Assembly (NCBI RefSeq): GCF_028596025.1
Contig: NZ_CP117167.1
Location: 4,774,001 to 4,838,000, forward strand
Reading direction: 5' to 3'
Length of the DNA stretch: 64,000 nt
DNA from: Mucilaginibacter jinjuensis
GTDB taxonomy: Bacteria; Bacteroidota; Bacteroidia; Sphingobacteriales; Sphingobacteriaceae
In this document: one piece after another, positions 61,380 through 64,000 of the stretch
Layout of the letters: every line of letters begins with the position of its first letter
Position numbering within the stretch: the stretch's first letter is position 1
Made by a program: the position numbers and the translations under genes
The notes under the pieces: model-generated
Seen by the model: the letters and a program-made list of their open reading frames with translations, nothing else
Database searches by the model: none
Told to the model about the DNA's origin: nothing

Positions 61380-61780
61380 CCGCAGGGGCTTAGTTACTTT
61401 TTCTTGATAAAAAGTAACCAAAAATCAAGAAAGAAAAAAGCTCCACCGCACATATCCACTTCACGGCCACGCTTTTCTTTCACCCCCACGCTCCTTTTGA
61501 TTGTCCTAATGTTTTCTTTCCAGATTTTTTATCTTGCTTCTTGACTCTATATTCTTGCTTTTTCTTCTAACGTCGGCAAACAGCTTCGGCCAAAAGCGGG
61601 CAGAACATTGGTGGCCTGTGCGCCGGAAAGAGGCATTGGAGATTTTGCAGAAGGGTTGGATTGAGCGAACGCAAGTAGGGCAAAAGATCCCGGCCTGTGT
61701 GTTCTGAATGCTTGCGTGGTATGGCCTTGTGTGAAAAGAAGCCTTTTGCCGATGAGCCTTTTGGTTACTCCTATGTTTGT
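61380..61780. repeat. Non-coding dispersed-repeat-like sequence upstream of the transposase
   Basis: Contains GTTACTTTTT...AAAAAGTAAC, an inverted motif near 61394-61420, and purine/pyrimidine-biased stretches with no open frame of protein character. It resembles dispersed repeats of Bacteroidota genomes known to the annotator from memory only. It may be a second insertion or part of the element. Confidence 0.4.
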
Positions 61781-61986
61781 ATTCTAATTAAGTGAAGAAG
61801 AGTGAGAGCAGGTTTGGTTACAAACAGCAATTACAAGCATGTTCACACAAAGATACTGCCTCCTCTTTTTTGCCTTTTAGCGTCTGAACAGAATGTAAGG
61901 CGTATGGTATATCTATACAGCCAGTATATCCACCAGGAGAAAAGACGAAGGAAGGTTATCACTTAAGGTTTAAACTTAGCGAACAC
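61780..61986 (+). ncRNA. Candidate IS110 non-coding left end (possible bridge RNA region)
   Basis: About 200 bases between the dispersed repeat and the transposase start show no gene. IS110 elements of the IS621 type produce a bridge RNA from the 5' non-coding end. Small hairpins such as GTATA/TATAC near 61909 are visible but no defined RNA fold is proven. It is listed as a candidate only. Confidence 0.3.
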
Positions 61987-63018
61987 ATGATCAATCTACT
62001 CAAACAAACAGTCGGAATCGACGTGGCAAAGGATGAATTAGTTGTATCACTTGGTCAAATGGACCAGGATACCAATATCGAACTGATCGCCGGCAAAACA
62101 TTTAGTAACAATAAGAAAGGCTTTTCCCAACTTATACAATGGACAGAGAAGCTATTTTCAGATCAGGTAAAGATACTTTATGCGATGGAAGCCACCGGGG
62201 TTTATCATGAAGCCCTGGCTTATTATCTTTCAGATCGGGGAGACTTGGTAAGTATTATATTGCCGAACAAGATCAGTAATTATGTAAGAACACTTGATGT
62301 TAAGACGATCACGGACAAAAGCGCGTCTCAGGCGATAACCAGGTTTGGCCTGGAAAGGAAGCTGGAGATTTGGCAGCGGCCCAAAAAAGTATTCAAAGAC
62401 TTAAGGCAGCTGACCCGTGAGCGGGACCAATTGATAGGCGAACGTACTATGCTTAAAAATCAGCTACACGCTGAACTGGCAGAAGCTTTTCCTAATGAAA
62501 GAAGTATTAGCAGGGTTAATGAGCGGATAACATTACTCAACAGACAGGAGAAAGACATCAAAGCAGAACTGGCAGAATTAATAAAAAATGATCCGCAATT
62601 GGTTAAGCAGGTTAAGACCATTACCTCCATACCCGGCATAGGAACCCTCACAGCAGTAACCGTACTTGCTGAAACGAATGGTTTTGAACTCATCCGAAGT
62701 AAAAAACAATTGGTCAGTTACGCCGGGCTCGATGTCCAGGAAAAGCAATCCGGAACTTCTGTAAAGGGCAAACCAAGGATATCTAAAAAAGGGAACAAAC
62801 ATTTGCGAAAGGCCATGCATTTGCCCGCATTGGCTGCTATAAGAAACGATGAACGCTTTAGGGCTGTATTCGCCAGGTTAATAGCTAAGCATGGGATCAA
62901 AATGAAAGCCATAGTAGCCATACAGAGAAAGCTGCTGGAGCTAACTTATATCATTGCAAAGACTGGTCAAATTTATGACATTGGATACCTGCACAAAGCA
63001 ATTGAAATACCATTTTAA
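61987..63018 (+). CDS. IS110-family transposase (DEDD type)
   Basis: 343 residues. N-terminal RuvC-like DEDD domain: Asp12 in GIDVAK, Glu68 in AMEATGVYHE, Asp110 in TDKSAS, where the expected fourth acidic position (about 113) is Ala. A coiled middle (about 135-205), then the Transposase_20 domain with a helix-hairpin-helix-like SIPGIGTLTA and the catalytic Ser255 in YAGLDVQEKQSGTS. It cuts and joins DNA at a short target core without target-site duplication. The frame is intact and full length, so the element may be active. Confidence 0.93.
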   Translation: MINLLKQTVGIDVAKDELVVSLGQMDQDTNIELIAGKTFSNNKKGFSQLIQWTEKLFSDQVKILYAMEATGVYHEALAYYLSDRGDLVSIILPNKISNYVRTLDVKTITDKSASQAITRFGLERKLEIWQRPKKVFKDLRQLTRERDQLIGERTMLKNQLHAELAEAFPNERSISRVNERITLLNRQEKDIKAELAELIKNDPQLVKQVKTITSIPGIGTLTAVTVLAETNGFELIRSKKQLVSYAGLDVQEKQSGTSVKGKPRISKKGNKHLRKAMHLPALAAIRNDERFRAVFARLIAKHGIKMKAIVAIQRKLLELTYIIAKTGQIYDIGYLHKAIEIPF

Positions 63019-63022
63019 AGAG

Positions 63023-63057
63023 TTAGGGCGATACAACTAAAAAGTTGACCGCCCTAA
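63023..63057 (+). terminator. Stem-loop after the transposase
   Basis: TTAGGGCG and CGCCCTAA enclose an inner CAACT/AGTTG pair. It may end transposase transcription. The following 63058-63373 stretch holds no gene, only the right palindrome half (63241-63266). Confidence 0.7.
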
Positions 63058-63373
63058 ACAAGCTGACATAAGCCGCCTTTAATAAAACAAATGTAAAATA
63101 TATTTGATACTTAACACAGAATCTTTGTGGCTACAAAGTAACAAGCCAACCCGCGGCGATTGAGCGGGACTGACTTTAATAATGCCATAACTCATTCATA
63201 ATAGTTCTGCATTACCCCAGTTACTACTAATCGGTCTGAGATTGCTTCGTTCCTCGCAATGACGTGTGAAGATAAAAGGCAGATCAGTAAGCATACTTTT
63301 AACAAAATCATCACACAAAACCCACACTAAAATTTCCATATCCGTTTTTAAATGGCTATTTTGCCTATGCTGT

Positions 63374-64000
63374 ATGAATTTTCTATCTCATTTTTATTTC
63401 GACAAGGATACCACCGATTGTTACCATGTATTAGGCACTGTACTGCCTGATCTGTTGAAGAATGCAGATAAATCAATCATATTGCATCCCGAAAAACTGC
63501 GCCACCCCGATAACCGGATCCAAAGTTTAATTGGCGGCTGGCAAAAGCATTTGGATGTGGACAGGTATTTCCACTCATCCGATTTTTTCAAATATCATTC
63601 GCATCAGCTCAAACTGGCTTTGTTGCCGGCATTGGTTGGGTCGCCGGTTAAGCCGTTCTTTTTGGGGCATATTGCATCAGAACTGATATTGGATAACCTG
63701 CTGCTTACCACAGGTGAAATTACCGTTGATGGTTTTTACGATCACCTGGATGGCTGTGAACGCCACATCATTTATGAATTTCTGATCTACAGCGGGATGA
63801 AAAACCCCGATGTTTTCATGAAGTTTTTCGAAGGCTTTAAAAAGAGCCGCTATCTGCATACCTATATCGATACCGCACAGGTAGCCTATGCATTGAAAAG
63901 GATTTGCATGCGCATATGGCATCACCCCTTCACTCCCGAACAGGAAGCCGAAATGAGCCATATTATTGTAGATTACCGCCTATTGATGGAACCTGTGTTT
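63374..64000 (+). CDS. Partial gene resembling ACP phosphodiesterase (AcpH)-like proteins
   Basis: 209 residues are visible; the frame continues past the right edge. The start MNFLSHFYFD resembles the MNFLAHLYLS beginning of AcpH-type phosphodiesterases, and a W/H/D-rich segment (GGWQKHLDVDRYFH) and GHIASELILDNLL could correspond to the helical HD-like core. The match is loose, so function is tentative. It is the first gene after the IS110 insertion on the plus strand. Confidence 0.5.
   Translation, partial: MNFLSHFYFDKDTTDCYHVLGTVLPDLLKNADKSIILHPEKLRHPDNRIQSLIGGWQKHLDVDRYFHSSDFFKYHSHQLKLALLPALVGSPVKPFFLGHIASELILDNLLLTTGEITVDGFYDHLDGCERHIIYEFLIYSGMKNPDVFMKFFEGFKKSRYLHTYIDTAQVAYALKRICMRIWHHPFTPEQEAEMSHIIVDYRLLMEPVF

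Larger units (their letters stand above)
61266..63266. mobile_element. IS110-family element and flanking sequence, inserted inside a palindromic repeat
   Basis: The two 26-base arms of the palindrome (61266-61291 and 63241-63266) are perfect reverse complements and match the intact copy at 45555-45636, but here about 1.95 kb separates them instead of 32 bases. The space holds an IS110-family transposase gene and non-coding sequence. The exact element ends are not seen; IS110 elements lack typical terminal inverted repeats. The left loop remnant ends about 61313 and the right one begins about 63230. Confidence 0.75.

Overview
The window looks like a chromosomal segment of a Bacteroidota bacterium, most likely Sphingobacteriaceae (Mucilaginibacter/Pedobacter-like). 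Signs are a SusC/SusD pair, many secreted carbohydrate-active enzymes, several exact TAnnTTTG (-7) promoter boxes, weak Shine-Dalgarno sequences and typical Bacteroidota intergenic palindromes. The genus is an inference from overall protein character; no rRNA gene is present.

Region 1 (1-20279) is a polysaccharide utilization locus for a uronic-acid polymer. On the minus strand are a GATase-like secreted protein, susC, susD and an alginate-lyase-family lyase cut by the window edge. A LacI-type regulator gene and a catabolic operon kduI, SDR (uxuB/kduD-like), kdgK, eda and an ExuT-like MFS transporter are on the same strand. Divergently on the plus strand are a secreted YhcH-family protein, GH88, kdgF, uxuA, a second alginate-lyase-family enzyme and a GH2/malectin enzyme. 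Lyases and GH88/GH2 would cut the polymer to unsaturated and saturated uronates. KdgF/KduI and UxuA/SDR would feed 2-keto-3-deoxygluconate, and KdgK plus Eda would give pyruvate and glyceraldehyde-3-phosphate. Two inverted copies of a LacI-like operator lie between the divergent operons, and a related site lies upstream of the susCD unit.

Region 2 (20280-31760) is mixed: a tiny plug-like secreted protein, tRNA-Arg(TCT), a DyP-type peroxidase with a partner gene, small unknown proteins, a large CxxCH protein, and a MocR regulator divergent from DoxX and EamA membrane proteins. It also holds decayed genes: a 41-residue zinc-ribbon remnant resembling the start of an MBL-fold hydrolase, and a lipoprotein/HExxH metallopeptidase split by a frameshift.

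Region 3 (31960-38560) holds sugar-kinase-like and glycolytic genes (two BadF-type kinases, one with a damaged phosphate loop; a NUDIX-type regulator; pfkA; gap), a toroid-repeat protein and trmO. Region 4 (38690-54720) is an alpha-glucan block without susCD: two secreted GH13 enzymes, beta-phosphoglucomutase, a GH65 phosphorylase, an MFS sugar transporter, a GH31 alpha-glucosidase and, after a short interruption (unknown secreted protein, SigZ-like sigma factor, SDR), the glycogen branching enzyme.

Region 5 (54895-64000) has a penicillin-acylase-family enzyme, small membrane and His-rich proteins, a LuxE-like protein, a PH/SHOCT protein, tyrS, and an IS110-family element. That element lies between the two halves of a palindromic repeat that occurs intact at 45555-45636. 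The window ends inside a gene resembling ACP phosphodiesterase.
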